Positions 41,988 through 51,095 are shown, counted from the first letter of the stretch. The stretch is 64,000 bases of DNA from CBDUXP01 sp965371225 [NCBI: uncultured bacterium] (GCA_965371225.1 CBDUXP010000003.1:74877-138876), one strand, 5' to 3'. The notes: generated by a model from the sequence alone, not told the origin. Translations and numbers: made by a program.

Positions 41988-42500
41988 ATGGCGCCTTCGC
42001 GTTCCCCCCACGGCTGGTGGCTCCTGGTCGGCATTGTCGCCGGGGGCGTGCTGCTGGATCAGGTGACGAAGGGGCTGGTCCGCGCCCATATTCCCCCGGG
42101 CGACGCCTTGACCGTCATCCCGGGGTGTTTCGATCTGGTCCACGGGCAGAACACGGGGATTGTGTTTGGCTTGTTTCGTGCCGTGCCCGGCTTGTTCAAG
42201 GTGCTCAACCTTCTGACCGTCCCCCTCCTGCTGTGGGGCTACGTGGCGCTGCCGCTAACCCGCGGGGGGCAGGTGGCGTGGAGTGCCATCATCGCCGGAG
42301 CCGTGGGCAACTCCATCGACCGCGTGGCGATCGGCCACGTGACGGACTTCATCGATTGGTACCTGGGGTCGTACCATTGGTACGCTTTCAACGTCGCGGA
42401 CGCCTGCATCCTGGTCGGCGTGATCGCCATCATCGGCTTCAACCTGCTGCTGCCAACTCCCGTTCCGCCCGCGTCTTCCGATGTTTCCGATCCTGTTTGA
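41988..42500 (+). CDS. lspA: Lipoprotein signal peptidase (signal peptidase II)
   Basis: A 170-residue inner-membrane aspartic peptidase with four hydrophobic segments. The two catalytic Asp lie in 'GAVGNSIDRV' and 'FNVADACIL'; 'LLDQVTKGL' and 'NTGIVFGLF' are also conserved. It removes signal peptides of diacylglyceryl-modified prolipoproteins made by the next gene, lgt, with which it overlaps by 20 bases. ZnuA here is one likely client. Confidence 0.95.
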   Translation: MAPSRSPHGWWLLVGIVAGGVLLDQVTKGLVRAHIPPGDALTVIPGCFDLVHGQNTGIVFGLFRAVPGLFKVLNLLTVPLLLWGYVALPLTRGGQVAWSAIIAGAVGNSIDRVAIGHVTDFIDWYLGSYHWYAFNVADACILVGVIAIIGFNLLLPTPVPPASSDVSDPV

Positions 42501-43248
42501 ACTGGGGCGCTTCCCCGTGCGCAGCTACGGCGTCATGCTGGCGCTGGCTTTCCTCGCGGGCATCGCGCTGGCGCGGCGGGATGCGCCACGCATTGGCGTA
42601 GACCCGGACGCCATCTCCGACCTGGGCGTGTGGGTCATCCTCTCCGCGATCGTGGGGTCGCGGGTGTTCTACATCCTGTTCTACAGCTGGGACACGGTGG
42701 TGCAGGATCCCTTGGAGGCCCTGAAGCTGTGGCATGGCGGCCTCGTGTTCTACGGGGGACTTGTCGGTGCCGTGGCGGCCAGCGCCGTGTTTCTCTGGCG
42801 CCGCGGGCTCCCCGTCATGACCGTGGTGGACCTCAGCGCGCCCGCGATCGCCCTGGGCCAAGGCATCGGGCGGCTCGGCTGTTTTCTCAACGGCTGCTGC
42901 TACGGGGTGGTGTGCGAGTTGCCGGTGGGCGTCACGTTCCCGTCGCCCCCCCCCCCCCATCCCGTCCATCCCACGCAGCTGTATGAGGCCGCCGCCCAAT
43001 TGTGCTGGGCGGCCGTGCTCTGGCGGCTGCGCACCCGGCTCCCGCAGCCCGGCGCGATGATCTCACTCTACGTGTTGACGTACGCCGCCAGCCGATTTGT
43101 TATTGAGTTCGTGCGCGGAGACGGCAACCCCATGTACGGGGCCCTCAGCTTGTCCCAGTGGATCAGTGTCGTGGCGGTGGTGGGGGTGGGGTGCGCCTGG
43201 CTGGTGTACGTCAGCCGGCGCCGGGCCGCCGCGTCGGTCCAGGGGTAG
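42481..43248 (+). CDS. lgt: Prolipoprotein diacylglyceryl transferase
   Basis: A 255-residue polytopic enzyme that moves diacylglycerol from phosphatidylglycerol to the lipobox Cys. Signature 'GQGIGRLGCFLNGCCYG', 'HGGLVFYGGLVG', 'HPTQLYEA' and the late 'SRFVIEFVRGD' are all there. ATG 42481 lies inside lspA. A run of 13 C (42946-42958) codes for four prolines in a loop before the conserved 'HPTQLYE'; slippage there would truncate the enzyme. Confidence 0.95.
   Translation: MFPILFELGRFPVRSYGVMLALAFLAGIALARRDAPRIGVDPDAISDLGVWVILSAIVGSRVFYILFYSWDTVVQDPLEALKLWHGGLVFYGGLVGAVAASAVFLWRRGLPVMTVVDLSAPAIALGQGIGRLGCFLNGCCYGVVCELPVGVTFPSPPPPHPVHPTQLYEAAAQLCWAAVLWRLRTRLPQPGAMISLYVLTYAASRFVIEFVRGDGNPMYGALSLSQWISVVAVVGVGCAWLVYVSRRRAAASVQG
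42946..42958 (+). repeat. C13 homopolymer inside lgt
   Basis: Thirteen consecutive C bases in frame, coding mainly Pro. It is the longest homopolymer I noticed in the window. Strand slippage or a sequencing error here would shift the lgt frame; at length 13 the frame is intact. Confidence 0.9.
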
Positions 43249-43257
43249 CGGCCGCCC

Positions 43258-44112
43258 TCAGGACACCACGTACAAGTAGCGGGTGCAGGACGGGCAGGTG
43301 GCGAGGCGCTCGGTGGCCCGCAGCTCCTGGGCGTAGGCGGTCGAAAACTGCATGTAACATCCCTGACAGATGCCCGCTTCGGAGGCGACAATTGCCAGGC
43401 CGCCTCGCCGCCGCAGCTTTTCATAGTGGCGGCGCACGCGCTCTGAAATGCAGGAGCGGACGTGGGCGATGCGCTCTTCCAATGCGGCGTTGGATCGGGA
43501 GCCCGCCGGCCGCTGATCCTCCAACCGCTGCAGCCGGATGAGCCGGGACACCTCCGGACTGAGCGCCGTCGGCGGAAGGACACTGCTCGCCGGGGAGGCG
43601 CGGTCGTCCAGGGTGGGATTCTCTGAGTACTGATCCGCGGCAGTCAAGAGTTCGTCCAGGAGACGATCGGCCGGGGCATGCAGGATGCGGTCCGCCAGAC
43701 CGTCATGCAGCAGCATCCGCGTCAGGGTGCTGATGATAAACAGATACCGCGCCGCTTCCTTCGGCGGGTACAGGATGAGGAAGACCAGGTGCACGGGCGC
43801 CCGGTCGATGCTGTCGAAATCCAGGCCGTCCTTGTGGCGCCCGAGGGCGCACACGATACGTTTCAACGCGGGGATGCGCGCGTGGGGGATGGCCACGGCA
43901 TGTCCGATCCCGGTGGAATCCAGGGCTTCCCGCTCCAAGACGCGCTCCGCGATCATCTCCCCATCCGGGAGGCGCCGGTAGCGCTTGACGGTGGTAATGA
44001 GCTGCTGAATCGCGTCGAGTTTATTGTCGCAGGTGAGGTCGGGCAGGATCGAACTGGCAGTGAAATACTCGCCGAAATTCATGGAGGAAAGTGTGCGCGT
44101 CGTAGAACTCAT
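43258..44112 (-). CDS. PTS EIIA-type (PtsN-like) domain fused to a C4 zinc ribbon
   Basis: A 284-residue fusion. Residues about 12-155 are a fructose/nitrogen-type EIIA domain with phosphorylatable His77 in 'GIGHAVAIPHARIP' and 'VHLVFLILYP'. Residues about 185-240 are a predicted coiled coil ('LRIQRLEDQRP..AALEERIAHVR'-like), and the C-terminus is a zinc ribbon, Cys249/252/273/276 ('CQGCYM...CPSCTRYLY'), as in the PF02591 C4 family. EIIA proteins sense phosphate flow from PEP. ATG 44112 is preferred; ATG 44082 is possible. Nothing else of a PTS lies nearby. It converges with lgt. Confidence 0.8.
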   Translation of the reverse strand: MSSTTRTLSSMNFGEYFTASSILPDLTCDNKLDAIQQLITTVKRYRRLPDGEMIAERVLEREALDSTGIGHAVAIPHARIPALKRIVCALGRHKDGLDFDSIDRAPVHLVFLILYPPKEAARYLFIISTLTRMLLHDGLADRILHAPADRLLDELLTAADQYSENPTLDDRASPASSVLPPTALSPEVSRLIRLQRLEDQRPAGSRSNAALEERIAHVRSCISERVRRHYEKLRRRGGLAIVASEAGICQGCYMQFSTAYAQELRATERLATCPSCTRYLYVVS

Positions 44113-44190
44113 GGCCCGCCGTGGATGGGTCGAGCGTGATCCAGCCTCTTCACTATACCGCGAGTTGACGCGGTGCGGCAGAGGCGCCGA

Positions 44191-44220
44191 ATTATATGGT
44201 GTCCGCCACTGGCTCCTCAA
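44191..44220 (-). promoter_or_regulatory. Promoter of the EIIA-zinc-ribbon gene
   Basis: Minus-strand -35 TTGAGG (44215-44220), 18-base spacer, perfect -10 TATAAT (44191-44196); predicted leader about 72 bases. A small hairpin AGCCCC-TCAT-GGGGCT (44220-44235) touches the -35 and could bind a protein. Confidence 0.68.
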
Positions 44221-44353
44221 GCCCCTCATGGGGCTCCCACGGGCGGCAATTCGATGGACCACGCTGGATAGTGCCTGTTTCAGCACTAGTCAATTTTTGC
44301 CGATTCGTGGTAGCATTACTTTCAGCAGAATTGCAGACTCTGGCGGTAACACG

Positions 44354-44382
44354 TTGACCCGACAGGGCTTTTGTGATAGCCT
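44354..44382 (+). promoter_or_regulatory. Putative sigma-70 promoter of the TPR/two-component genes
   Basis: -35 TTGACC (44354-44359), 17-base spacer, -10 TAGCCT (44377-44382), about 100 bases before ATG 44491. It faces away from the EIIA promoter, and the 378-base gap between the two start codons holds nothing else I can name. Confidence 0.5.
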
Positions 44383-44490
44383 TCCCCAACATACGGTAGC
44401 TCAGGACTGCTAGGGACACTACTGAGAGTAGCTTACCCCTGAGGGACACCGTCTCCCGTTCCCGCCCCGTGAGATGGATAAGGAAGTCGG

Positions 44491-47400
44491 ATGGCCGAAT
44501 CCGACCGGCCAACACCGGACAGCGAGCCCGGCGAGGGGCCCGGACGTGATTCCGGGGCCGCAGGCGGGCCGGACAGCGAAGTTATCCTGGCCGACGGGAC
44601 CCCCGTTGGTGACGTTACCCGTGCGACCACCGCCGAGGAGATGGATGAACTCCTCGATCTCTTCAAGGACGAGATGGAGCCCGACCCGTCCAGTCCAGCA
44701 GCGCGGATGTCGGAGCGGGAATCGGAAGAAGAAGATCTCATCCGGCGTGCCGAGGCGCTCCTGGGCACCACGGACCCTGAAGAGCTGGAGCATCTGGCCG
44801 AACTCCACCGAGCCGAGGCGGCCGATCAGTATGCCCGGCTGAGTCAGCGCCGCGAGGAGGAAGGGGATCCGGACGCGGCGGCGACGGATCCCCCAGCCGC
44901 TTCCTGGGCGGAGACCGTGCCGGGGGAGACGGGGCAATGGGATCCGACCGCGGCCCTGGCGGACGAATTGGCGGCGGTTGAGGGGGAGCACGAGGCCGCG
45001 CTACCGGCAGCCGCTGATGCCATACCCGAACTCGAACTCGATATTACCGCCGCTTCGAGCAAGGCCATCACCGTCGTTGATCTGCCCCCAGAAACGGATG
45101 CGCTCATCGACGAGATCCTGGCCGAGGATGTCTCGGTCGCGTCAGAGCCCCCTCCCATCGAATCCGAACCGCCGGAGCCAACCCCTGTCCCGGAGGAACC
45201 CGCAGCGCCCGTGGCGTCCGAGCCGCCGGAAGCGTTAACGCCTGAACCGCCCGACGACGCGGCCGCCGCCGTTGCGGACGCGAGTGCTCCGCCGGCAGCG
45301 AGTCCGGATACGTCCGCCCCGCCGGAACCCGAACCGGCCGCTGCGGTGCAGGAATCTGAGGCGCCTGTCGAATCGCCCCCGCCCGTACTGGAGGCTGAGC
45401 CCGCCCCCGCATCGGAGCCCCCCGCCCTTCCAGAGTCCGCGTCTGCGGAGGGGGAAGAGGTTTCCGCCGAACCCGAGCCGAGCGCCGAGTCGGAAGAGGC
45501 CGCGGCGCTCGAACCCAGCGGCGTCACCGATGCGGAGCCTGAACTGCAGGCGGCCGCCTTTAGCGGTGGGAGTCTGCCGCGCACCATCGTCGGTGCGCCG
45601 CTTGCCCTTCTGGGCCGGCTCGTCAACGTGCTGCTGCCGCGCGCCCTCACCGCCCGACTTGGTCCCGGTGCGCGCGGGGGGGTGCAGTGGGTCGCCACGT
45701 CCAAGGGCCGCTTAGCGTTCACCGCCGGCATCCTGGCCGCCGTGGCCGCGTATGTGGGCTTTGCGTTGTTCGAGGCAGACTTCTCGCACCGCCTGCTTGC
45801 CCGCCGCTTTCCCGATGCCACGGGGGTTGAGGATTTGCAGTATTTCCAAGCGGTTGCCGACCTGGAGCGCGGCGAGTGCGCCCGGGCGCGCCAAGGCCTG
45901 CGGCCCCTGGTCGCGGTAGTGGGGAGTGGCCGCGAGGCGGACATCCGGTTTGCGCTCGGGGAGAGCTATTTCCTCGATCCCGACGTGCCGACGAACCTGC
46001 GGTTCTCCCGCGCCCGCGAGCATTACCTGGCGGCGATTGCTGCCGATCCGCTGCATCCGCGCGTCACGGACGCCCACCGGCGAGTGGCGGAAAGCTATCG
46101 GGCTCAGGAGCTTTGGCCGGAGGCCGAGCGTGCCTACCGCAGGCTCCTGGACCGGTATCCCCGGGCCGCCGGTCGCGCCGAGGCCCATTTCGGATTAGCC
46201 GAAGTGTTGTTCGCCGGTGCCCGGTACCCCGCAGCGGCGGACGCATTCGAGCGTGTGTGGAACGAATTCCCGGAAGCCGCCCTCGCCCCCGCGGCTCGCC
46301 TGCGCCACGGGGACGTCCTCTTGGCGGAGGGCCATGCGGCCGACGCGCAACAACTCTGGCAGGAACTGGCCCATGCCCGTACCGCGCCGACCGTGCGCTG
46401 GGGGGCCATCGCGCGGCTGGCGGACCTGGCCGAAACGCAGGGCGACCTGCGCGGCGCCAAGAACTGGTGGGAAGTGTGGCTCCGCGGCGCGCCCCACACG
46501 ACGCAACAACCCGCCGCGTGGCTGAAGTTTGCGACGTTGGCGCAACAGCTCGGCGATTCGGCAAAGGCCGCGTCGAGCTTTGACTTTCTCGTAACCGCCT
46601 ATCCCGCGCGACCGCAGGCGATCGACGCGGCGTTGCTGCGTGGCCGCATGCACCGCGTGGCGGGCGACACGCTCGCCGCCCGGGACCTGTACGCCGACCT
46701 GCTGGTGCACGCGCCGGAGCATCCCCGGCTCCTGGCGGCCCTGCGCGACGCGTACCTGGAAGAGGGCAACGCGAAGCGGGCCGTCGAGTACGCAGAGCGG
46801 GCCGCCACGGCGGCGCCCAAAGTCGCTGCGCATCAGCTTCGCTTGGCCGAAGCGCTGGAAGCGGCCAACGAGCCGGCTCAGGCGCTGACCGTGTACTGGG
46901 AGATGCTGGCGCGATATCCCATCGCGGAGGAGACGCGCGTGGCGGCGAACCGGCTGGTGCGGTTGCTGCAGGCCCAGGGGTACACGGAGGAGGCGTACCG
47001 GGTCGTGACGCTGTATGGCGCCATGGCCGGAGGAGCTGCGAGCCTCGCCGCGGTGCATGAAGCGAAAGCCACCCTCCTGGCGGGTATGCAATTGTGGGAC
47101 GAAGCGGAGACGGAGCTGGCCGCGGCCGTGGGAGCCGCGCCGTCCGATGAACTGCGCCTGACCCTGGCGGAGGTGCGCGTGCGCACCCGCAACTGGGCCG
47201 GCGTGTCCGCCAGTGTCGCCGGGGTGCGCCCGGGGGGGCTGGACGATGCCGCGTTCACGCGTTTCCTCTCGGTGCAAGCGGCGGCCCTCTTGCACACGGG
47301 GCATCCCGCGGACGTGCGTGACGTGATGGCGCAAGGCGAGGCGCGCTTGGGAGCGGCGCCACTGGAAGTGCAGGGGCTGCAGGCTCAAGCCCTCATGGTC

Positions 47401-47778
47401 CTGGGCCAGACGGCGCGCGCCCGCGAGATGATGGAGCGTTTCGACTCCGGCCGAGAAGCCCCGGCGCCCCCGCCCCCGGAACTCGCGCCGACCTATCTGG
47501 CCTGGGCCGAGCATCTTTTCGCCGCCCGGATCTTCTCGCGCGCGGCGGACTACTTTGGGCGCGTGCGCGGGGACGTGTACTCCTCCCACGACCGCGCGTG
47601 GGCCGCTTATCAGATGGCCAACTGCTACGCCCACCTGCAGGAGTACGCCCGCGCCGTTACCGCGTACGAAGCCATGATCGCCGGCCATCCGCAGGCGCCG
47701 TGGGTGCCCTTCGCCCGGGAAAAGGCGCAGTTCTCGCAGTTGCAGGCGGACGCGGCGCAGCGGGCGAACCGGACATGA
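44491..47778 (+). CDS. Very large membrane-anchored TPR protein at the head of the flagellar locus
   Basis: A 1095-residue protein. Residues 1-355 are acidic and rich in Pro, Ala and Glu (many 'PPEP'/'SEPP' units), so probably unfolded; about 372-394 is an amphipathic segment and 408-428 a membrane helix ('LAFTAGILAAVAAYVGFALF'). Residues about 445-1085 are helical repeats of TPR type ('YLAAIAADPLHPRV', 'AYRRLLDRYPRAAG', 'AVTAYEAMIAGHPQAPW'). With one internal helix, the acidic part is probably cytosolic and the repeats periplasmic. The stop overlaps the FlgN-like start, so it is coupled to flagellar genes. Some flagellar or polar scaffold role is inference. Confidence 0.75.
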   Translation: MAESDRPTPDSEPGEGPGRDSGAAGGPDSEVILADGTPVGDVTRATTAEEMDELLDLFKDEMEPDPSSPAARMSERESEEEDLIRRAEALLGTTDPEELEHLAELHRAEAADQYARLSQRREEEGDPDAAATDPPAASWAETVPGETGQWDPTAALADELAAVEGEHEAALPAAADAIPELELDITAASSKAITVVDLPPETDALIDEILAEDVSVASEPPPIESEPPEPTPVPEEPAAPVASEPPEALTPEPPDDAAAAVADASAPPAASPDTSAPPEPEPAAAVQESEAPVESPPPVLEAEPAPASEPPALPESASAEGEEVSAEPEPSAESEEAAALEPSGVTDAEPELQAAAFSGGSLPRTIVGAPLALLGRLVNVLLPRALTARLGPGARGGVQWVATSKGRLAFTAGILAAVAAYVGFALFEADFSHRLLARRFPDATGVEDLQYFQAVADLERGECARARQGLRPLVAVVGSGREADIRFALGESYFLDPDVPTNLRFSRAREHYLAAIAADPLHPRVTDAHRRVAESYRAQELWPEAERAYRRLLDRYPRAAGRAEAHFGLAEVLFAGARYPAAADAFERVWNEFPEAALAPAARLRHGDVLLAEGHAADAQQLWQELAHARTAPTVRWGAIARLADLAETQGDLRGAKNWWEVWLRGAPHTTQQPAAWLKFATLAQQLGDSAKAASSFDFLVTAYPARPQAIDAALLRGRMHRVAGDTLAARDLYADLLVHAPEHPRLLAALRDAYLEEGNAKRAVEYAERAATAAPKVAAHQLRLAEALEAANEPAQALTVYWEMLARYPIAEETRVAANRLVRLLQAQGYTEEAYRVVTLYGAMAGGAASLAAVHEAKATLLAGMQLWDEAETELAAAVGAAPSDELRLTLAEVRVRTRNWAGVSASVAGVRPGGLDDAAFTRFLSVQAAALLHTGHPADVRDVMAQGEARLGAAPLEVQGLQAQALMVLGQTARAREMMERFDSGREAPAPPPPELAPTYLAWAEHLFAARIFSRAADYFGRVRGDVYSSHDRAWAAYQMANCYAHLQEYARAVTAYEAMIAGHPQAPWVPFAREKAQFSQLQADAAQRANRT

Positions 47779-48242
47779 CCGTGGACGCCACCATCACCAC
47801 CCAGGTCGAACGCTTCGCCGAGCAGCTCGACGCGCAGGCGGGCCACTACCGCGCCGTGCTGGCGCTGGGCGCCGAGCAAGCGGCGGCCTTGGAGCGCCAC
47901 GACTTGGTCGCCTTCCACACCTTGCTCGCGCGCAAGTCGACCCTGCTCGGCGAGATTGCCGGGCTGGAGGAACAGAATTCGCCCTATCGCGCGGTCTGGG
48001 AAGCACACCGCGAGGACCTCGCCGGCCCCGTGCGCGACCGGCTCCGCGGCGTGGTGGACGAACTCCGCACCCTGCTGGAACAACTACTCGAGATGGAGCG
48101 CGCGTGCGAGGCGAAACTCGCGGCGACCAAGCTGGACGTGGAGCGTGAACTCACACAGTTGGGGCGGGGGCGACAGGCCCTGCAGTCCTATCAACCCCGC
48201 CCGACCGCCGCGCCCACCCGCCGCCTGGATTTGGGGGGCTAA
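47775..48242 (+). CDS. FlgN-like flagellar chaperone candidate
   Basis: A 155-residue all-helical protein, heptad-like throughout ('LLARKSTLLGEIAGLEEQ', 'VVDELRTLLEQLLEMERACE'), with a Pro/Arg tail. Size, helix pattern and position fit FlgN, the chaperone for hook-filament junction proteins, but the similarity by eye is weak. ATG 47775 overlaps the TPR gene stop (ATGA), and the stop overlaps the kinase start by one base. Confidence 0.5.
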   Translation: MTVDATITTQVERFAEQLDAQAGHYRAVLALGAEQAAALERHDLVAFHTLLARKSTLLGEIAGLEEQNSPYRAVWEAHREDLAGPVRDRLRGVVDELRTLLEQLLEMERACEAKLAATKLDVERELTQLGRGRQALQSYQPRPTAAPTRRLDLGG

Positions 48243-49546
48243 TGGCGCACGCGCATCTGCCACCCTCCGGGGTGCTACCGCAGATCGAGGGAGCTACCGA
48301 CTCGCTGGACGCGGTGTTGCGCCTGTTCAACGAGCACACGGCCAAGCTGGAAGAGGCCTACAGCAACCTCCAGACAGAAATCCACCGGTTGAATGCCGAA
48401 CTTGAAGAGACGAATGCCGCCCTGCAAGCGCGCATCGCCGAGGTCACGGAAATCAAGGAGTACCTGAATTGCGTGCTCGACAGCGTGACGAACGGGGTGA
48501 TCGCGGTCGACCTCGACGGGCGGATTACCGCGTTCAACGAGGGGGCGGAACGCATTACGGGGTACCGCGCGCAGGCGGCGCTGGGGCAGGCGTACGAGGA
48601 CCTGGTTGGGGTGCCGTTCGGCGTCGAGCCGGCCGCACTGGGCGCCGGCCAAGTCCCGGCCGAAGGGCAATTCCTCACCGGGGAGTTGCTCGACGTCCAC
48701 GGCCGGCCGGTCCCGGTGCGCGAGAGCACGTCCCTCATGCATGACGCTGCGGGCCAAGTCATCGGCTCCGTGAAGATCTTCGAGGATTTGAGCGAGATTC
48801 GTGAACTGGAAGCCCGGGCGCGCCAGCGGGACCGGTTGAGTGCCCTCGGCGAGATGGCGGCCACCGTGGCTCATGAGATTCGCAATCCCCTCGGCGGGAT
48901 CGAAGGGTTCGCCGCCCTGTTGGCGCGGGACGTGGCCGAGGGGGATCCGCGCCGCCGGTTGGTCGACCAGATCCTGTTGGGTACGCGGAGCTTGAATCGC
49001 GTCGTGACGGAACTGCTGCTCTTCACGCGACCGATCCAGTATCACATGCAACTTCTCGATCTCCGTGACTTGGTGGAGTCGACGTGGGCGTTTGTGGAAG
49101 GACAGGCGGCGGCGCAAGACGTCCGGCTGGAGCGCGCCTTCCCGGCGGACCCGATCCGCGTCCGCGCGGATCCCGAGCAACTGCGGCGCGCGCTCCTGAA
49201 CATGATGCTGAACGCCGTGCAGGCCATGCCCGACGGCGGCACGCTGAAGGTGCGGCTCGCGCACCGGACCCTCACCGACGAAGCGTGGGAGCCGTACGAC
49301 GCCAACCTCCAGCGCGAGTGGGTCGAACTGCAGGTGCACGATACGGGGGTCGGCATCCCGGCGAACGTGCTCGAGAAGATTTTCAACCCCTTCTTCACCA
49401 CGAGAGAGAAGGGGACCGGCCTGGGCTTGGCGACGGCCCTCAAGATTGTGGAGAGCCATTCCGGGTGGCTGCACGCCGCCAGTGACGAGTCCGGCACGAC
49501 GTTTTCCGTGTATCTACCGCGGCCGCGCGAGCGGCCCGAGACGTAA
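48242..49546 (+). CDS. PAS-domain sensor histidine kinase (FlrB/FleS-like)
   Basis: A 434-residue cytosolic kinase without membrane helices. Order: N-terminal coiled coil (about 25-75, 'LEEAYSNLQTEIHRLNAELE'), PAS domain (75-190, 'GVIAVDLDGRITAFNEGAER'), dimerisation/phosphoacceptor domain with His211 ('VAHEIRNPLGG'), and ATPase domain with N box 'MMLNAVQAMPDGG', 'HDTGVGIPANV' and 'GTGLGLATALKI'. The lack of membrane helices and its place before a sigma-54 regulator and flgB match FleS/FlrB kinases, which time flagellar gene expression. Confidence 0.9.
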   Translation: MAHAHLPPSGVLPQIEGATDSLDAVLRLFNEHTAKLEEAYSNLQTEIHRLNAELEETNAALQARIAEVTEIKEYLNCVLDSVTNGVIAVDLDGRITAFNEGAERITGYRAQAALGQAYEDLVGVPFGVEPAALGAGQVPAEGQFLTGELLDVHGRPVPVRESTSLMHDAAGQVIGSVKIFEDLSEIRELEARARQRDRLSALGEMAATVAHEIRNPLGGIEGFAALLARDVAEGDPRRRLVDQILLGTRSLNRVVTELLLFTRPIQYHMQLLDLRDLVESTWAFVEGQAAAQDVRLERAFPADPIRVRADPEQLRRALLNMMLNAVQAMPDGGTLKVRLAHRTLTDEAWEPYDANLQREWVELQVHDTGVGIPANVLEKIFNPFFTTREKGTGLGLATALKIVESHSGWLHAASDESGTTFSVYLPRPRERPET

Positions 49547-49555
49547 GGAGCTGCC

Positions 49556-50971
49556 ATGAGTGGGGCGCACATTCTGGTGATCGATGACGAACCGCTGATG
49601 CGGGATTTCCTGACGGAAACGCTGACCCGTGGCGGCTTCGCCGTGCAGACGGCGAACAACGGCGCCGCGGGGCTAGACCACCTGCGACAGCAGAGCTTCG
49701 ACCTGTGCATCACGGACATGAAGATGCCGGGGATGGACGGGTTGGAGGTGCTCGAACAGGTGCGCCAGTTGCAGCCGGACACCGCCGTCGTCCTGATGAC
49801 GGCCTACGCGTCTGTGGAGTCTGCCGTGCGCGCGCTCAAGTCCGGGGCCGTGGATTACATCATGAAACCGTTCACGCCCGATGAAATCGAACACGTGGTC
49901 GCGCGCGCGGTACGCCAACGCCGGTTGGAGCAGGAGAACCAGTACCTCCGCGAAGTCGTCAGCGCCCCGTACGATTTCCAGCAGATGGTCGGGAATTCCC
50001 CACAGATGGCGAAGATTTACGATGAGGTGAAGCGGGTCGCCGCCAGCCGCGCCAGCGTGCTCGTCCGCGGCGAGAGCGGGGTGGGCAAAGAGTTGATCGC
50101 GCGCGCCATTCACTACCACAGTCCGCGGAAGGATGGGCCCTTCATCAAAGTGAACTGCGCGGCGCTGGCCCCCGGCTTGCTCGAAAGCGAGCTGTTTGGC
50201 CACGAGAAAGGCGCGTTCACGCACGCGATCAGCAAGAAGATCGGCCGCTTCGAGTTGGCGGACGAAGGGACGCTGCTGCTGGATGAAGTGTCCGAACTGG
50301 ATCCCGGCTTGCAAAGCAAGCTCTTGCGAGTCCTGCAAGAGCGCGAGTTCGAGCGCGTAGGCGGCACCAAACCCATCCAGGTGGACGTGCGCATCGTCAG
50401 CACGTCGAACCGCCACCTGGAGGCGGCCATTGCCGAGGGTGCGTTCCGGGAGGATCTGTTCTTCCGGCTCAATGTGGTCCCGATCCACCTGCCGCCCCTG
50501 CGGGAGCGGCTCGGGGATCTGCCCCTGCTCCTCGATCACTTCGTGAAGCGCTACTGCGCAGAGAACGGGAAGCCGCCGGCCACGCTCCCCCGGGAGACGC
50601 TGGAGCACCTGCGGCGCCATGATTGGCCCGGGAACGTCCGCGAACTGCAGAACGCCATCGAACGAGCCGTGGTGTTAGCGGAGACCGATGTGCTCGGACC
50701 CGACCTGTTCCCGTTCACCGACCTGCGGCGGGCCCCGCAACCTTCCGGCAACGGCGTGTTCGCTCCGGTGGGCACGACCGTCGCGGAGATCGAGCAGACC
50801 CTCATCTTGAAAACGCTCGGCGCGTACAACAACAACAAGAGCCGGACGGCCGAAGTGTTGCAGATCAGCGTGCGCACCCTGCGCAACAAACTGAACGAAT
50901 ACCGGGCAACAGGCGTGCTGGACGACGCCAAGGCGCGGGCGGAGCGGAAGGCGGTGAATGACGCGGCCTAG
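49556..50971 (+). CDS. Sigma-54-dependent response regulator (FleR/FlrC-like)
   Basis: A 471-residue NtrC-type activator. Receiver with phosphorylation site Asp54 ('LCITDMKMPGMDG'); AAA+ domain with Walker A 'GESGVGKE', sigma-54 contact loop 'GAFTHA' and 'GTLLLDEVSEL'; C-terminal helix-turn-helix 'NNKSRTAEVLQISVRTLRNK'. GAFTHA replaces the usual GAFTGA in which Gly contacts sigma-54; such variation is known but worth testing. ATG 49556 follows AAGGAG. Its likely target is the sigma-54 promoter 125 bases downstream of its stop. Confidence 0.92.
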   Translation: MSGAHILVIDDEPLMRDFLTETLTRGGFAVQTANNGAAGLDHLRQQSFDLCITDMKMPGMDGLEVLEQVRQLQPDTAVVLMTAYASVESAVRALKSGAVDYIMKPFTPDEIEHVVARAVRQRRLEQENQYLREVVSAPYDFQQMVGNSPQMAKIYDEVKRVAASRASVLVRGESGVGKELIARAIHYHSPRKDGPFIKVNCAALAPGLLESELFGHEKGAFTHAISKKIGRFELADEGTLLLDEVSELDPGLQSKLLRVLQEREFERVGGTKPIQVDVRIVSTSNRHLEAAIAEGAFREDLFFRLNVVPIHLPPLRERLGDLPLLLDHFVKRYCAENGKPPATLPRETLEHLRRHDWPGNVRELQNAIERAVVLAETDVLGPDLFPFTDLRRAPQPSGNGVFAPVGTTVAEIEQTLILKTLGAYNNNKSRTAEVLQISVRTLRNKLNEYRATGVLDDAKARAERKAVNDAA

Positions 50972-51095
50972 GCAACTCTTGCCCCACCACCCGGTAAAAG
51001 CTGCCGCGAGGCCCGCGGGTGGCGGAATCGGCCCGAGGCATTGCGCGTAACTCATTACTATGACAGAGCTTATGCAGCGTACTACCACCGGGGGG

